The notes under the pieces: model-generated
What the model was told of the DNA's origin: nothing
The model's input: only the letters and a program-made list of their open reading frames with translations
Databases searched by the model: none
NCBI RefSeq assembly: GCF_027492855.1
Contig: NZ_JAPUDY010000046.1
Span: 20,602 to 84,601, forward strand
Direction of reading: 5' to 3'
Length of the DNA stretch: 64,000 nt
DNA from: Acidovorax sp.
Lineage (GTDB): Bacteria; Pseudomonadota; Gammaproteobacteria; Burkholderiales; Burkholderiaceae_C
Part shown: positions 41,698 to 51,738 of the stretch, in pieces
How the letters are laid out: each line of letters begins with the position of its first letter
Numbering within the stretch: the first letter of the stretch is position 1
Translations under genes and position numbers: made by a program

Positions 41698-42819
41698 TTA
41701 GCGCGCAGGTGCTACCTGCACCTCGGTGACTTGTCGCGCGGCAATCACCGGCCAGTCCCACTCGATGCCCAGCCCGGGCGTGCTGGGGGCGTGGGCGTAG
41801 CCGTCTTCCACCCGGATACGGCTGGTGGTGATGTCGTCGAGCTGCGGGATGTATTCGACCCACGCCGCATTGGGCACGGCGGCGCACAGGCTCACGTGCA
41901 GCTCCATCAAGAAGTGCGGACACACCGGCACGCCAAAGCCCTCGGCCAGGTGCGCGGTCTTGATCCACGGCGTGATGCCGCCGATGCGCGCCACATCGGG
42001 CTGCACGATGCTGCACGCGCCTTGCTCCAGGTATTCGCGGAACTGTGCCAGGTGGTACATCGACTCGCCCACCGCCACCGGGATTGGCGTGTGCTCGCGC
42101 AGTTGCCGGTGGCCCGCCACGTCTTCGGCGGGCAGGGGCTCCTCCAGCCAGGCCAGGTCCAGCCCCGCGAAGGCATGGGCCCGGCGCACGACTTCGGGGC
42201 GGTTGAAGCCCTGGTTGGCGTCGGTCATGATGTCAAAGCCCGGCCCCACCGCAGCGCGCACGGCAGACAGCCGCGCCACGTCTTCGCTCACATGCGGCCT
42301 GCCGATCTTGACCTTGGCACCCTTGAAGCCCTGGGCCTTGGCTGCCAGGGTTTGGTCTACCAGCTCTGCGGCGCTCAGGTGCAGCCAGCCGCCCTCGGTG
42401 GTGTAGACCGGCACGCGCGGCTGTGCGCCGCCCAGCAGCTTCCACAGCGGCAGCCCCAGGCTGCGCGCGCGCCAGTCCCACAGCGCCGTATCCACGCAGG
42501 CCAGCGCCAGGCTGGTGATGGCGCCCACGGCCGTGGCGTGGGTGCTGAAGAACAGGTCTTTCCAGATCGCCTCCAGGTCGAGCGGGTCGCGGCCGATCAG
42601 CCGGGGCGCGAGGTGGTCGTGCAGCAGCGCCATCACCGACGAGCCCCCGGTGCCGATGGTGTAGGCGTAACCCGTGCCCTCCACGCCATCGCTGCAGCGC
42701 AGCGTCAGCAACACCGTCTCTTGCGTCACGAAAGACTGGATGGCGTCGGTGCGTACCACCTTGGGCGGGAGGTTGACTTGGCGCAGGCGGACGGATTCGA
42801 TGGTGGTTTGAGGCTTCAT
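41698..42819 (-). CDS. Enolase-superfamily acid-sugar dehydratase (MR/MLE type)
   Basis: A 373-residue mandelate racemase-like enzyme. The capping domain is followed by a KVKIG (KxK) base pair, metal ligands in TDANQ, LEEPL and AVGES, and a His in VCPHF. These features place it in the mandelate-racemase subgroup, mostly sugar-acid dehydratases. The exact substrate cannot be told. It is divergent from the GntR regulator with an operator between. With the SDR and FAH genes it could form a non-phosphorylating sugar-acid pathway. Confidence 0.85.
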   Translation of the reverse strand: MKPQTTIESVRLRQVNLPPKVVRTDAIQSFVTQETVLLTLRCSDGVEGTGYAYTIGTGGSSVMALLHDHLAPRLIGRDPLDLEAIWKDLFFSTHATAVGAITSLALACVDTALWDWRARSLGLPLWKLLGGAQPRVPVYTTEGGWLHLSAAELVDQTLAAKAQGFKGAKVKIGRPHVSEDVARLSAVRAAVGPGFDIMTDANQGFNRPEVVRRAHAFAGLDLAWLEEPLPAEDVAGHRQLREHTPIPVAVGESMYHLAQFREYLEQGACSIVQPDVARIGGITPWIKTAHLAEGFGVPVCPHFLMELHVSLCAAVPNAAWVEYIPQLDDITTSRIRVEDGYAHAPSTPGLGIEWDWPVIAARQVTEVQVAPAR

Positions 42820-42872
42820 GACTCGCTCTAGGGTTTCGCCCGATGGTGGCGTAAGGGCAATGCATGGGATCA

Positions 42873-42901
42873 TGAATTGGCCTGACCACTTAACCAATTC
42901 A
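42873..42901. promoter_or_regulatory. FadR/UxuR-type operator
   Basis: TGAATTGG and CCAATTCA form a perfect 8-bp inverted repeat over 42873-42901. Its left part contains TGGCCTGACCA, which fits the FadR-subfamily operator TGG-N5-CCA. It lies 26 bases before the GntR start and 54 bases before the divergent dehydratase. Confidence 0.6.
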
Positions 42902-42926
42902 GGCTAACCCTAAGTCACTTGTTTCC

Positions 42927-43682
42927 ATGCCCTTGCACGCCGTCGAACCCCAACGCCTGTACCGCCAGATCGCCAATCAGCTGCGCCAGTTGATCGTGGC
43001 GGGTGAATTCGCAGTGGGTGCGCGGCTGCCTGCAGAGCGCGACTTGGCCAAGCAACTGGATGTGAGCCGCCCCTCCGTGCGTGAGGCTTTGATCGCGCTG
43101 GAGGTAGAGGGCTGGGTCGAGGTGCGCACCGGCTCCGGCGTGTATGTGAAAAGCCGCAAGAGCCTCGCGGACCGCAGCGAAGCAGCGGCCACTGCCGAAT
43201 GGGGGCCGCTTGAGTTGATCCGTGCGCGCCGCGTGGTCGAGGGCGAGACGGCCGCGCTGGCTGCGCAGATGGCCAAGCGCAAACACATCGCGCAGATTGG
43301 CGAGGCACTGCAAGGTATGCGTGCCGATGCCGACGCAGGCCGTATGCCGCTGCTGGGCGACCGCGCCTTTCACACCGCCGTGGTGGAGTCCTGCGACAAC
43401 GTGGTGCTGCTGGAGACCGTGCAGCGCTTCTGGGATTCGCGCCGCGGGCCCGTGTTCACACGGCTGGGCGGCTACTTTGAGAACGTGGATTCTTGGCGCG
43501 AAGCGATCGCCGAGCACGAAGCCGTGCTCGACGCGATCCGCGCGCACGACCCCGACGCGGCGCGTGCCGCAATGCAAAACCACATGGACCGGGCGCATGC
43601 CCGCTTCAGCGTGAGTTGGCGCAAGGTCAAAACCGCAGCGCCTCACAGTCGTGCCCGCCGTGGCACAGACGAGCTTCCTTGA
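42927..43682 (+). CDS. FadR-subfamily GntR regulator of the sugar-acid locus
   Basis: A 251-residue protein with the winged HTH (LPAERDLAKQLDVSRPSVREAL, about 30-52) and a FadR-type helical FCD ligand domain with metal-ligand histidines (FHTAVVES, EHEAVLDAI). It resembles UxuR/ExuR in position and probably represses both the minus-strand operon and the TRAP/uxa operon until a sugar acid binds. Confidence 0.9.
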   Translation: MPLHAVEPQRLYRQIANQLRQLIVAGEFAVGARLPAERDLAKQLDVSRPSVREALIALEVEGWVEVRTGSGVYVKSRKSLADRSEAAATAEWGPLELIRARRVVEGETAALAAQMAKRKHIAQIGEALQGMRADADAGRMPLLGDRAFHTAVVESCDNVVLLETVQRFWDSRRGPVFTRLGGYFENVDSWREAIAEHEAVLDAIRAHDPDAARAAMQNHMDRAHARFSVSWRKVKTAAPHSRARRGTDELP

Positions 43683-43708
43683 CCCACAACCCCTGGCGGA
43701 GACAAGCG

Positions 43709-44701
43709 ATGACGATGATGAAACGAACCACCCTCAAAACTCTGACGGCCTGCGCCCTGGCCCTTTGCGCCAGTGGCATGCTGAGCCCTGCGGCTGCGCA
43801 AACCAAGCTCAAATGGGCCCATGTGTACGAGACATCCGAGCCGTACCACAAGTGGTCTGTCTGGGCCGCTGACGAAATCAAGAAGCGCAGCAACGGCAAG
43901 TTTGACATCCAGGTCTTCCCGGCGTCCACGCTGGGCAAGGAAAGCGACATCAACCAGGGCCTGCAACTGGGCACGGTGGACATCATCATCTCGGGCGCAT
44001 CGTTCGCGGCCCGCAGCTACCCGCGCATGGGCGTGGGCTACTACCCCTACACCTTCCGCGACGCAGAGCACTTGCAAAAGTACGCCAAGAGCGACGTGTT
44101 CAAGGAGTTGGCCGAGGGCTACAAGCAAAAGACTGGCGTGCAGGCCACGGCCATGACCTACTACGGATCGCGCCACACCACCAGCAACAAGCCCTTCAAG
44201 ACCTGCGACGAAATGAAGGGCCTGAAGATGCGTGTGCCCGACGTGCCCGCCTACATGGCGCTGCCGCGCGCCTGCGGCGCCAACCCCACGCCCATCGCCT
44301 TTGCCGAGGTGTACCTGGCGCTGCAAAACGGAACCGTGGACGCGCAAGAGAACCCGCTGCCCACCATCGAGGCCAAGAAGTTCTACGAGGTGCAAAAGGC
44401 CATCATCCTGACCGGGCACATCAACGACTCGCTGATGACCCAGGTGGCCCCGCATGTCTGGACCAAGCTGAGCGACGCGGAGAAAAAGCTGTTCACCGAG
44501 GTCATGCAGGAAGCCGCCGCAGGTGCCAGCAACGACATCCAAAAGCGTGAGGGCGAGTTGGTCGAGGAGTTCAAGAAGAAGGGCATCGCCGTGATCGAGG
44601 TGGACAAGAACGCCTTTCGTGAGCGCATCGTGAAGGCCATCGACATGTCCACCATGGGCTACGACAAGAAGGACTGGGACCGTATCCAGGCCATCAAATA
44701 A
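43709..44701 (+). CDS. dctP: TRAP transporter substrate-binding protein DctP
   Basis: A 330-residue periplasmic binding protein with a signal peptide cleaved after AAAQ. The DctP fold is recognisable by WAADEIKKRSNGKFDIQVFP, the substrate-carboxylate Arg in KGLKMRVPDVP and QNGTVDAQENP. Its place before uxaA, uxuB and manD suggests hexuronate as substrate. ATG 43709 follows CGGAGAC. Confidence 0.92.
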   Translation: MTMMKRTTLKTLTACALALCASGMLSPAAAQTKLKWAHVYETSEPYHKWSVWAADEIKKRSNGKFDIQVFPASTLGKESDINQGLQLGTVDIIISGASFAARSYPRMGVGYYPYTFRDAEHLQKYAKSDVFKELAEGYKQKTGVQATAMTYYGSRHTTSNKPFKTCDEMKGLKMRVPDVPAYMALPRACGANPTPIAFAEVYLALQNGTVDAQENPLPTIEAKKFYEVQKAIILTGHINDSLMTQVAPHVWTKLSDAEKKLFTEVMQEAAAGASNDIQKREGELVEEFKKKGIAVIEVDKNAFRERIVKAIDMSTMGYDKKDWDRIQAIK

Positions 44702-44771
44702 GAACCCGCCTTCAATGCTTCACGGCCCGCGCTGCGCGCGGGCTGCAACCCCATTGACCAGGGAGCATGCC

Positions 44772-45329
44772 ATGCAAGAAGCCCACAAGATCGTTGGCGA
44801 CGACGGTCAGATCCACGTCGAGGACGAAGTGGTTGATCTCAGCCCTGTGACCGTGGAGGGCTGGGTATCCCTGGGCTTCTTCTGGTTGCTGGGGCTGACC
44901 GTGTTCTACCAGTTCCTCACACGCTACGCGCTCAACGACTCGGCCGCGTGGACGGAAGAGATCGCTCGCTACCTGCTCATCGCCACGGTGTTCATCGGCG
45001 CTGCCGTGGGTGTTGCCAAGAACAACCACATCCAGGTGGATTTTTTCTACCGCTTCATGCCCACCGCCGTGGCACGTGCAATGGCCATTGCTGTAGACGT
45101 GATGCGTACCCTGTTCTACGCAGCCACCGTGGTGCTGACCGGCATGCTGATGCAGAAGATGGACAGCTACAACATGACCATCGTCGATCTGCCGATGAAC
45201 ATCGTCTACGGCGTGTGCCTGGTGGGTTTTGCGGCGATGTTTGTGCGCTCTGTCCAGGTGGCGCTGGTGCACTGGCGGCGCGGCTACTCCGTGCTCGAGC
45301 GCCCCGAAACCACGATGGACGACCGCTGA
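44772..45329 (+). CDS. dctQ: TRAP transporter small permease DctQ
   Basis: A 185-residue inner-membrane protein with four predicted helices (starting WVSLGFFWLLGLTVFYQF) and the DctQ signature AAWTEEIARYLLI. It couples the binding protein to the large permease encoded 30 bases downstream. AGGGAGCA precedes the ATG. Confidence 0.92.
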   Translation: MQEAHKIVGDDGQIHVEDEVVDLSPVTVEGWVSLGFFWLLGLTVFYQFLTRYALNDSAAWTEEIARYLLIATVFIGAAVGVAKNNHIQVDFFYRFMPTAVARAMAIAVDVMRTLFYAATVVLTGMLMQKMDSYNMTIVDLPMNIVYGVCLVGFAAMFVRSVQVALVHWRRGYSVLERPETTMDDR

Positions 45330-45359
45330 CCCCCTCGGCCCTGAAAACCCCCCACGACC

Positions 45360-46754
45360 ATGCTCAAGATCATCTTCCTGGCCTTCATGGCCACGGGGCT
45401 GCCCGTCGCGATTGCGATGGCGGGCTCGTCCCTGGTGTACATCCTCATCAGCGGCAACACGCCTCCCTTTGTGGTCATCCACCGGATGATCTCGGGCATC
45501 GACAGCTTTCCGTTGTTGGCCGTGCCCTTCTTCATCCTGGCGGGCAACCTGATGAACAACGCTGGCATCACCACGCGCATCTACAACTTTGCGCTGGCGC
45601 TGGTGGGCTGGATGAAGGGCGGCCTGGGCCACGTGAACGTGGTGGGCTCGGTGGTCTTCGCGGGCATGAGCGGCGCGGCCATTGCCGACGCAGCGGGCCT
45701 GGGCACCATCGAGATCAGGGCCATGCAAGAGCATGGCTACGACACTGAGTTCGCCGTGGGCGTCACGGCCGCATCGGCCACGCTAGGCCCCATCATTCCG
45801 CCCAGCCTGCCCTTCGTCATCTACGGGATGATGAGTAACGTCAGCATTGGCGCGCTGTTTCTCGCGGGCATCCTGCCGGGGGTTTTCATGGCCATTGCCA
45901 TGATGCTCACGGTGGCCTACTTTGCGCACAAAAACGGCTGGGGCGGCGACGTGCGCTTTGAGTGGGCGCGCGTGTCCAAGGCGCTGATCGAGCTGGCCGT
46001 GGTGCTGGGCTGGCCGGTGCTGCTGTGGCTGCTGGTAGACAAGGCCGGCCTGCCAGCGCAGGCCACGGTGCTGGTGGGCCTGGTGGCATTGTTTGCCGCA
46101 GACAAATTGTTCCGGTTTGAGGCGGTCTTGCCCATCATGACGCCCGTGCTGCTGATCGGCGGCATGACCACGGGCATCTTCACCCCCACCGAGGGCGCGA
46201 TCGCCGCCTGCATCTGGGCCATGGTGCTGGGCTTTGCCTGGTACCGCACGCTCAAGTTCAAGATGTTCGTCAAGGTCTGCCTGGACACCGTGGAGACCAC
46301 CAGCACGGTGCTGTTCATCGTGGCGGCGGCCAGCATCTTTGGCTGGATGCTCACGGCCACGGGCGTCACCACCGCCATCGGTGCATGGGTGCTGGGCTTC
46401 ACGCGCGACCCGTTGACCTTTCTGTTCATGGCCAACCTGCTGATGCTGTTTGTGGGCTGCTTCCTGGAGCCCACGGCGGCCATCACCATCCTGGTGCCCA
46501 TCCTGCTGCCCATCTGCCTGCAACTGGGGGTGGACCCGGTGCACTTTGGCCTGGTGATGGTGCTCAATTTGATGATTGGCCTGCTGCACCCGCCCATGGG
46601 CATGGTGCTGTTTGTGCTGGCGCGTGTGGCCAACCTGAGCGTGGAGCGCACCACCATGGCCATCCTGCCCTGGTTGATACCGCTGCTGGGCAGCCTGGTG
46701 CTCATCACCTGCTTTCCCCAGGCGGTGTTGTGGCTTCCCAAGATGTTCTATTGA
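45360..46754 (+). CDS. dctM: TRAP transporter large permease DctM
   Basis: A 464-residue sodium-driven permease with about twelve membrane helices. Family motifs include FPLLAVPFFILAGNLMN, GMSGAAIADAAGLG and SATLGPIIPPSLPF. Third gene of the P-Q-M transporter. Confidence 0.95.
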   Translation: MLKIIFLAFMATGLPVAIAMAGSSLVYILISGNTPPFVVIHRMISGIDSFPLLAVPFFILAGNLMNNAGITTRIYNFALALVGWMKGGLGHVNVVGSVVFAGMSGAAIADAAGLGTIEIRAMQEHGYDTEFAVGVTAASATLGPIIPPSLPFVIYGMMSNVSIGALFLAGILPGVFMAIAMMLTVAYFAHKNGWGGDVRFEWARVSKALIELAVVLGWPVLLWLLVDKAGLPAQATVLVGLVALFAADKLFRFEAVLPIMTPVLLIGGMTTGIFTPTEGAIAACIWAMVLGFAWYRTLKFKMFVKVCLDTVETTSTVLFIVAAASIFGWMLTATGVTTAIGAWVLGFTRDPLTFLFMANLLMLFVGCFLEPTAAITILVPILLPICLQLGVDPVHFGLVMVLNLMIGLLHPPMGMVLFVLARVANLSVERTTMAILPWLIPLLGSLVLITCFPQAVLWLPKMFY

Positions 46755-46765
46755 GGCGCGCCGCG

Positions 46766-48310
46766 ATGACAACATCCCCTTTCATTCGCCTGCACGCGGC
46801 CGATGACGTGCTGATCGCGCGCAGCCAGTTGCTGGGCGGCGCCACCGTCGAAGGCGTTGCCGTCAAAGGCCTGGTGCCGCCCGGCCACAAGGTCGCCGTG
46901 CGCGCCATTGCTGCGGGCGCTCCAGTGCGCCGCTACAACCAGATCATCGGCTTTGCCAGCCGCGACATCGCGCCGGGCGAGCATGTGCACACGCACAACC
47001 TCGACATGGGGCCGGACAAAGGCGCCAACACGGGCGGCGCCCTGCGCGACTACGCCATTGGCGCCGACGTGAAGCACGAGCCCGTGCGCCGCAGCGCCAG
47101 TTTCATGGGTTACCGGCGTGCCGATGGCCGCGTGGCAACGCGCAACTACATCGGCATCCTCTCCAGCGTGAACTGCTCGGCCACCGCCGCGCGTGCCATT
47201 GCCGACCACTTCTCGCGCCACACCAACCCCGCCGCTTTGGAGGCATACCCCCATGTGGACGGCGTGGTGGCCCTCACACACGGCACCGGCTGCGGCATGG
47301 ATACCCAGGGCCTGGGCATGCAGGTGTTGGAGCGCACCCTGGCGGGCTATGCCACCCATGCCAACTTTGCAGCGGTGCTGGTGGTGGGCCTGGGCTGCGA
47401 GGCCAACCAGATCAACGCCTGGCTGACCCACAGCAGCCTGCGTGAGGGCGACACGCTGCGCGCCTTCAACATCCAGGACAGCGGCGGCACGCGCCAGACG
47501 GTGGAAAAAGGCATTGCCCTGGTGCAGCAGATGCTGCCCGCCGCCAACAGCGCACGGCGCGAGCCCTGCGACGCCAGCCACATCACCATCGGGCTGCAAT
47601 GCGGCGGCTCGGACGGCTACAGCGGCATCAGCGCCAACCCCGCGTTGGGCGCGGCGGTGGATTTGCTGGTGGCGCACGGCGGCACGGCCATCCTGTCGGA
47701 GACGCCCGAGATCTACGGCGCCGAGCACCTGCTCACGCGCCGCGCGGTGCGCCCCGAGGTGGCGCACCAACTGGTCTCGCGCATCCAGTGGTGGGAGGAA
47801 TACACCCGCATCAACCAGGGCGAGATGAACAACAACCCATCGCCCGGCAACAAGGCGGGCGGGCTCACCACCATTTTGGAAAAATCGCTGGGCGCAGTGG
47901 CCAAGGGTGGCACCAGCAACCTGCAGGCGGTGTACGAGTACGCGCAGCCCGTCACCGCACACGGCTTTGTGTACATGGACACGCCGGGTTATGACCCCGT
48001 GAGCGCCACCGGCCAGGTGGCGGGCGGCGCCAACCTGATCTGCTTTACCACCGGGCGCGGCTCGGCCTACGGCTGCGCGCCGTCACCATCGCTCAAGCTG
48101 GCCACCAACAGCGTGCTGTGGCAGCGCCAGCAAGAGGACATGGACATCAACTGCGGCGAGATCGTGGACGGCAGCGCCACCATCGCCGAAATGGGGCAGC
48201 GCATTTTTGACCTGGTGCTGGCCACTGCGTCCGGCCAGACCACGAAGAGCGAGCGGCATGGCTATGGGCAAAGCGAGTTCGTGCCCTGGCAGATCGGCGC
48301 GGTAATGTAG
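46766..48310 (+). CDS. uxaA: Altronate dehydratase UxaA
   Basis: A 514-residue protein of the UxaA/GarD family with the small N-terminal SAF-type domain (about 1-110, ending HTHNLDMG) and the large dehydratase domain. Marks are THGTGCGMD, the QCGGSDGYSGISANPALG block and TGRGSAYGC near the end. It removes water from D-altronate to give 2-keto-3-deoxygluconate. It follows dctM after eleven bases. Confidence 0.9.
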   Translation: MTTSPFIRLHAADDVLIARSQLLGGATVEGVAVKGLVPPGHKVAVRAIAAGAPVRRYNQIIGFASRDIAPGEHVHTHNLDMGPDKGANTGGALRDYAIGADVKHEPVRRSASFMGYRRADGRVATRNYIGILSSVNCSATAARAIADHFSRHTNPAALEAYPHVDGVVALTHGTGCGMDTQGLGMQVLERTLAGYATHANFAAVLVVGLGCEANQINAWLTHSSLREGDTLRAFNIQDSGGTRQTVEKGIALVQQMLPAANSARREPCDASHITIGLQCGGSDGYSGISANPALGAAVDLLVAHGGTAILSETPEIYGAEHLLTRRAVRPEVAHQLVSRIQWWEEYTRINQGEMNNNPSPGNKAGGLTTILEKSLGAVAKGGTSNLQAVYEYAQPVTAHGFVYMDTPGYDPVSATGQVAGGANLICFTTGRGSAYGCAPSPSLKLATNSVLWQRQQEDMDINCGEIVDGSATIAEMGQRIFDLVLATASGQTTKSERHGYGQSEFVPWQIGAVM

Positions 48311-49402
48311 GTGGCCTCGGGTTTTGAAGAAAAAACCATGCTACCGCTTGATCTACAAGCGGCAATAGCTCCTATTTTTGTAGCGTCTGGCAGCAATGCG
48401 GTGGAGGCCGAAGCCGTGGCTGCCAACCTGGTCATGGCCAACCTCTGCGGCCACGATTCGCACGGCGTGGGCATGCTGCCGCGTTATGTGGATGCCGTGC
48501 TGGAAGGCGGCTTGCAGCCCAACGCCAGCGTGCGTGTGGTGCTGGACACCGGCCCCCTGCTCACGCTGGACGCCCAGCGCGGCTACGGCCAGGTGACCGG
48601 CGCGCAGGCCATGACGCTGGGCATCACACGTGCCAAGGCGCATGGCAGCTGCACCATGGCGCTGGCCAATGCACACCACCTGGGCCGCATCGGCCACTTT
48701 GCCGAGATGGCCACCGCCGCCGGGCTGGTGTCCATTCACTTCGTCAACGTGTTGTCGCGGCCCGTGGTGGCGCCTTGGGGCGGGGGCGATGGGCGCTTTG
48801 GCACCAACCCGTTTTGCGTGGGCATCCCCTTGCCGCAGGCCGATGGCGCGGGGCAAGAGCATTTCGTTTTGGACTTTGCCACCAGCCGCGTAGCCCAAGG
48901 CAAGATGCGCGTGGCGCACAACCAGGGCCAGCAGGTGGCGCCCGGCTTACTGATCGACCCGCAAGGCCAGCCCACCACCGACCCCGGTGTTGTGGTGGTG
49001 CCGCAGCCAGGCACGGGCCTGTTTGGCGCGCTGATGCCCTTTGGCGAGCACAAGGGCTTTGGCCTGGCCCTGGCGTGCGAGCTGCTGGGTGGCGCGCTCA
49101 CGGGCGGCGGCACCTGGCGCCGGCCTGCAGACACAGCGCGCACCGTTCTCAACGGCATGCTCACTATCTTGATCGATCCGGCTCGCCTGGGCACGCAGGC
49201 GGCTTTTGCGCAAGAGGCCACGGCCTTCATCGACTGGCTGCGCGCCGCGCCCCCAGCGGAGGGCAGCGACGGTGTGCAACTGGCGGGCGAGCCCGAACGC
49301 GCCACCCGCGCCGCGCGGCTGCAAGGCGGCATTCCCATCGACGCCCACACCTGGCAAGAAATTCAGTTCGCAGGCCGCAAGGTAGGCGTGACCGTCCCCT
49401 GA
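48311..49402 (+). CDS. Ldh/Mdh-family NAD(P) dehydrogenase
   Basis: A protein of the type-2 malate/L-lactate/ureidoglycolate dehydrogenase family (catalytic CGHDSHGVGML block, RFGTNPFCVGIP and GEHKGFGLAL). It is likely an oxidoreductase for a sugar-acid or hydroxy-acid intermediate. GTG 48311 directly follows the uxaA stop and gives 363 residues; ATG 48338 gives 354. An interspersed palindromic repeat forms the first codons, so the N-terminus is probably altered by repeat insertion. Confidence 0.85.
   Translation: MASGFEEKTMLPLDLQAAIAPIFVASGSNAVEAEAVAANLVMANLCGHDSHGVGMLPRYVDAVLEGGLQPNASVRVVLDTGPLLTLDAQRGYGQVTGAQAMTLGITRAKAHGSCTMALANAHHLGRIGHFAEMATAAGLVSIHFVNVLSRPVVAPWGGGDGRFGTNPFCVGIPLPQADGAGQEHFVLDFATSRVAQGKMRVAHNQGQQVAPGLLIDPQGQPTTDPGVVVVPQPGTGLFGALMPFGEHKGFGLALACELLGGALTGGGTWRRPADTARTVLNGMLTILIDPARLGTQAAFAQEATAFIDWLRAAPPAEGSDGVQLAGEPERATRAARLQGGIPIDAHTWQEIQFAGRKVGVTVP
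48341..48386. repeat. Comamonad interspersed palindromic repeat at dehydrogenase start
   Basis: CCGCTTG (48344-48350) and CAAGCGG (48356-48362) with the CTCCTATTTTTGTAGC flank. It encodes the first residues of the dehydrogenase. Confidence 0.65.
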
Positions 49403-49434
49403 TTTCGCCAAACGGCACCACTCGGCAACACACC

Positions 49435-50193
49435 ATGCATTTCAACCACCCTCCTATCGCGGAACAAGTTGCACTGGTCACCGGCGCCAACGCAGGCATG
49501 GGCCTGGCCACCGCGCGTGCGCTGTTGGCTGCTGGCTACCGCGTGGCCGCCACCGACCTGGACACACGCCACATTGCGGCCACGCTGGGCCCCGAGGCGG
49601 GCGACCGGCTCTTTTGCACGGCCATGGACGTCTCCAGCTTCGACGCGGTGCAGGCGGGCTGCACGGCGGTGGAGCAACACTTTGGCCGCATCGACGTGTG
49701 TGTGAACAACGCGGGCTTTTTGCAATACGCCAATTGCGAGCAGACCACACCCGAGCTGTGGCGCAAGACCCTGGCCGTCAACCTCGACGGCGTGTTCTAC
49801 GTGAGCCAGCGCGTGGCGCCGGGTATGAAGGCGCGCGGCTTTGGGCGCATCGTCAACGTGTCGTCGTTTGGTGCCAAGACGGGCGGGCTCTCGCCGCTGC
49901 CCGCATATGCGGCCAGCAAGGGCGGGGTCAGCTCGCTCACCTTCAGCTTTGCGCGCGAGTACGCGGCCTTCGGCGTCACCTGCAACGCGGTTGCGCCCAC
50001 CTTTGTGAAGACGCAAATGCTGACCGAACAAGTCAGCCCCGAGCGCCAGGCCGAGCTGCGCCAGATGATCCCGGTGCACCGCTTTTGCGAGCTGGAAGAG
50101 TTTGCACACTGTGTGCTGTTTCTGGCGCACCCCATGAGCGGGTTCATTACCGGCGAGGTGCTGGACTTGAATGGTGGTTTGCAATTCGATTGA
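49435..50193 (+). CDS. SDR-family oxidoreductase of the hexuronate locus
   Basis: A 252-residue classical short-chain dehydrogenase: TGANAGMGLA cofactor loop, NNAGFL, catalytic Ser in VSSFGAK, YAASKGG and the LDLNGGLQF end. Encoded between the Ldh-type enzyme and the UxuB-like reductase, so probably acts on a sugar-acid intermediate. Confidence 0.87.
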   Translation: MHFNHPPIAEQVALVTGANAGMGLATARALLAAGYRVAATDLDTRHIAATLGPEAGDRLFCTAMDVSSFDAVQAGCTAVEQHFGRIDVCVNNAGFLQYANCEQTTPELWRKTLAVNLDGVFYVSQRVAPGMKARGFGRIVNVSSFGAKTGGLSPLPAYAASKGGVSSLTFSFAREYAAFGVTCNAVAPTFVKTQMLTEQVSPERQAELRQMIPVHRFCELEEFAHCVLFLAHPMSGFITGEVLDLNGGLQFD

Positions 50194-50198
50194 GCCGT

Positions 50199-51713
50199 AT
50201 GCCCTTGCTCGACAACACCCAATTGCGAACGCTTGCCCAACGCGGCATCGACGTGCCCGCCTACTCGCGCGGCGGCGCGCCGGGCGTGGTGCACCTGGGG
50301 TTGGGTGCCTTTCACCGTGCGCACCAGGCGTTGGTGTTTGATGCACTGCTGCGCACTGGCGACGACCGCTGGGGCGTGTTGGGTGTGGCCATGCGCAGCA
50401 CCGCGCTGGCCGACCAGTTGGCCACGCAAGATGGCCTGTATGCCGTGCAGATAGCCAGCAGCGCGGGCACACATTGGGCGCTGTGTGGCGCGCTGTGGCG
50501 CACGGCCGTGGCCGCACGCGAGCGTCACGCCGTGGTGCGGGCACTGGCCGCGCCCGAAACGCGCTGGGTCACGCTCACCGTCACTGAAAAAGGCTATGGC
50601 CCCGCGCTGGCCCAACTGCTGGTGGATGGGCTGGCACAGCGGCGCGCGGCGGGCCTGGGCGGGCTCACCATCGCGTCGTGCGACAACCTGCAGCACAACG
50701 GCCAGCGCCTGCAAGCGCTGGTGTTGGCCGCCGCGCTGGAGCATGGGGGCGATCTGGAGCGCTGGGTGCAGGATGCCTGCGCCTTCCCCTCCAGCATGGT
50801 GGACCGCATCGTGCCCGCCGCCACGCCCGCGCGCCTGGCCACCGCGCACGATGCGCTGGGCGTGGACGATGGTGCAGCCCTGGGCACCGAGGCCTTTTGG
50901 GAATGGGTGGTAGAGCGCCGCTTTGCCGACCCCACCGACGCCGCCGTGCTCGCGCGCCAGGGCGTGACGGTGGTGGACGACGTGGCCCCGTATGAAGAAG
51001 CCAAGCTGCGCATGCTCAACGGCAGCCACAGCGCCATGGCCTGCATCGGCGCGGTGGCCGGGTTGCCGGTCATCAGCGACTGCATTGCCCAGCCCGCCGT
51101 CCATGCGCTGGTGCATGGGCTGATGACGCACGAGGTCGGCCCCCCGCTGGCGCGGCCCGACTGGCCGCAGTACCGCGACGCACTGCTGGCGCGTTTTGCC
51201 AACCCCGCGCTGCAGCACAGCGTGCACCAGATCGCCACCGACAGTTCGCAAAAAATTCCGCAGCGCTGGCCGCCCGCCGTGCTGGCCGCGCAGCACGCTG
51301 GACTGCCCGTGCACCGCCTGGCCTTTGCCGCCGCGGCATGGATGCGCTACCTGCGCGGCCACGACGAGCAGCGCCGCCCCTATGCCATCCACGACCCCCT
51401 GGTCGCCGAGCTGCAAGCGCTGGCTGGCCAACACGCGGGCGATGCCGCCGCCACCGTGCGCGCCCTGGGCACGCTGCCAGCGGTGTGGGGCGATGCACTG
51501 CCCGCCCATGCCGCCTGGCTGGCTGACGTGGCGCACTGGCTGGCGCGCATCGATGCGCTGGGCATGCTGCCCGCGCTGACTGAACTGAATGCCTATTGCG
51601 GCACGCTTCAGGTGCCGTCCCCTCCATCCGTTCGGGCTGAGCCTGTCGAAGCCGAGGCGCTTGCTGCAAAAGGCCCCACCAGTGCCAGTTCAGGGCGAAC
51701 GGGCCCTGTTTGA
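50199..51713 (+). CDS. uxuB: Mannitol dehydrogenase family reductase (UxuB-like fructuronate/mannonate oxidoreductase)
   Basis: A 504-residue long-chain polyol dehydrogenase: [14 protein letters not shown] nucleotide loop, the SCDNLQHNG and [11 protein letters not shown] motifs, and [13 protein letters not shown] with the catalytic Lys. The family interconverts fructuronate and mannonate (UxuB) or tagaturonate and altronate; with uxaA and manD around it UxuB is the best guess. The last 30 or so residues come from an interspersed repeat and are not part of the family, so the original stop was probably displaced. Confidence 0.82.
   Translation: MPLLDNTQLRTLAQRGIDVPAYSRGGAPGVVHLGLGAFHRAHQALVFDALLRTGDDRWGVLGVAMRSTALADQLATQDGLYAVQIASSAGTHWALCGALWRTAVAARERHAVVRALAAPETRWVTLTVTEKGYGPALAQLLVDGLAQRRAAGLGGLTIASCDNLQHNGQRLQALVLAAALEHGGDLERWVQDACAFPSSMVDRIVPAATPARLATAHDALGVDDGAALGTEAFWEWVVERRFADPTDAAVLARQGVTVVDDVAPYEEAKLRMLNGSHSAMACIGAVAGLPVISDCIAQPAVHALVHGLMTHEVGPPLARPDWPQYRDALLARFANPALQHSVHQIATDSSQKIPQRWPPAVLAAQHAGLPVHRLAFAAAAWMRYLRGHDEQRRPYAIHDPLVAELQALAGQHAGDAAATVRALGTLPAVWGDALPAHAAWLADVAHWLARIDALGMLPALTELNAYCGTLQVPSPPSVRAEPVEAEALAAKGPTSASSGRTGPV
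51631..51650. repeat. Interspersed repeat TTCGGGCTGAGCCTGTCGAA
   Basis: This 20-mer is a widespread imperfect palindrome in betaproteobacterial genomes, often translated as FGLSLSKP in one frame. Here it lies in the 3' extension of the uxuB-like gene. Confidence 0.7.
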
Positions 51714-51738
51714 CATCTTCTTTACCACCCGACACACC

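Noticed and set aside
41731-42831. A 366-codon plus-strand frame opposite the enolase-superfamily gene
   Set aside because: It is an antisense shadow with Arg/His-rich composition; the minus strand encodes a conserved enzyme.
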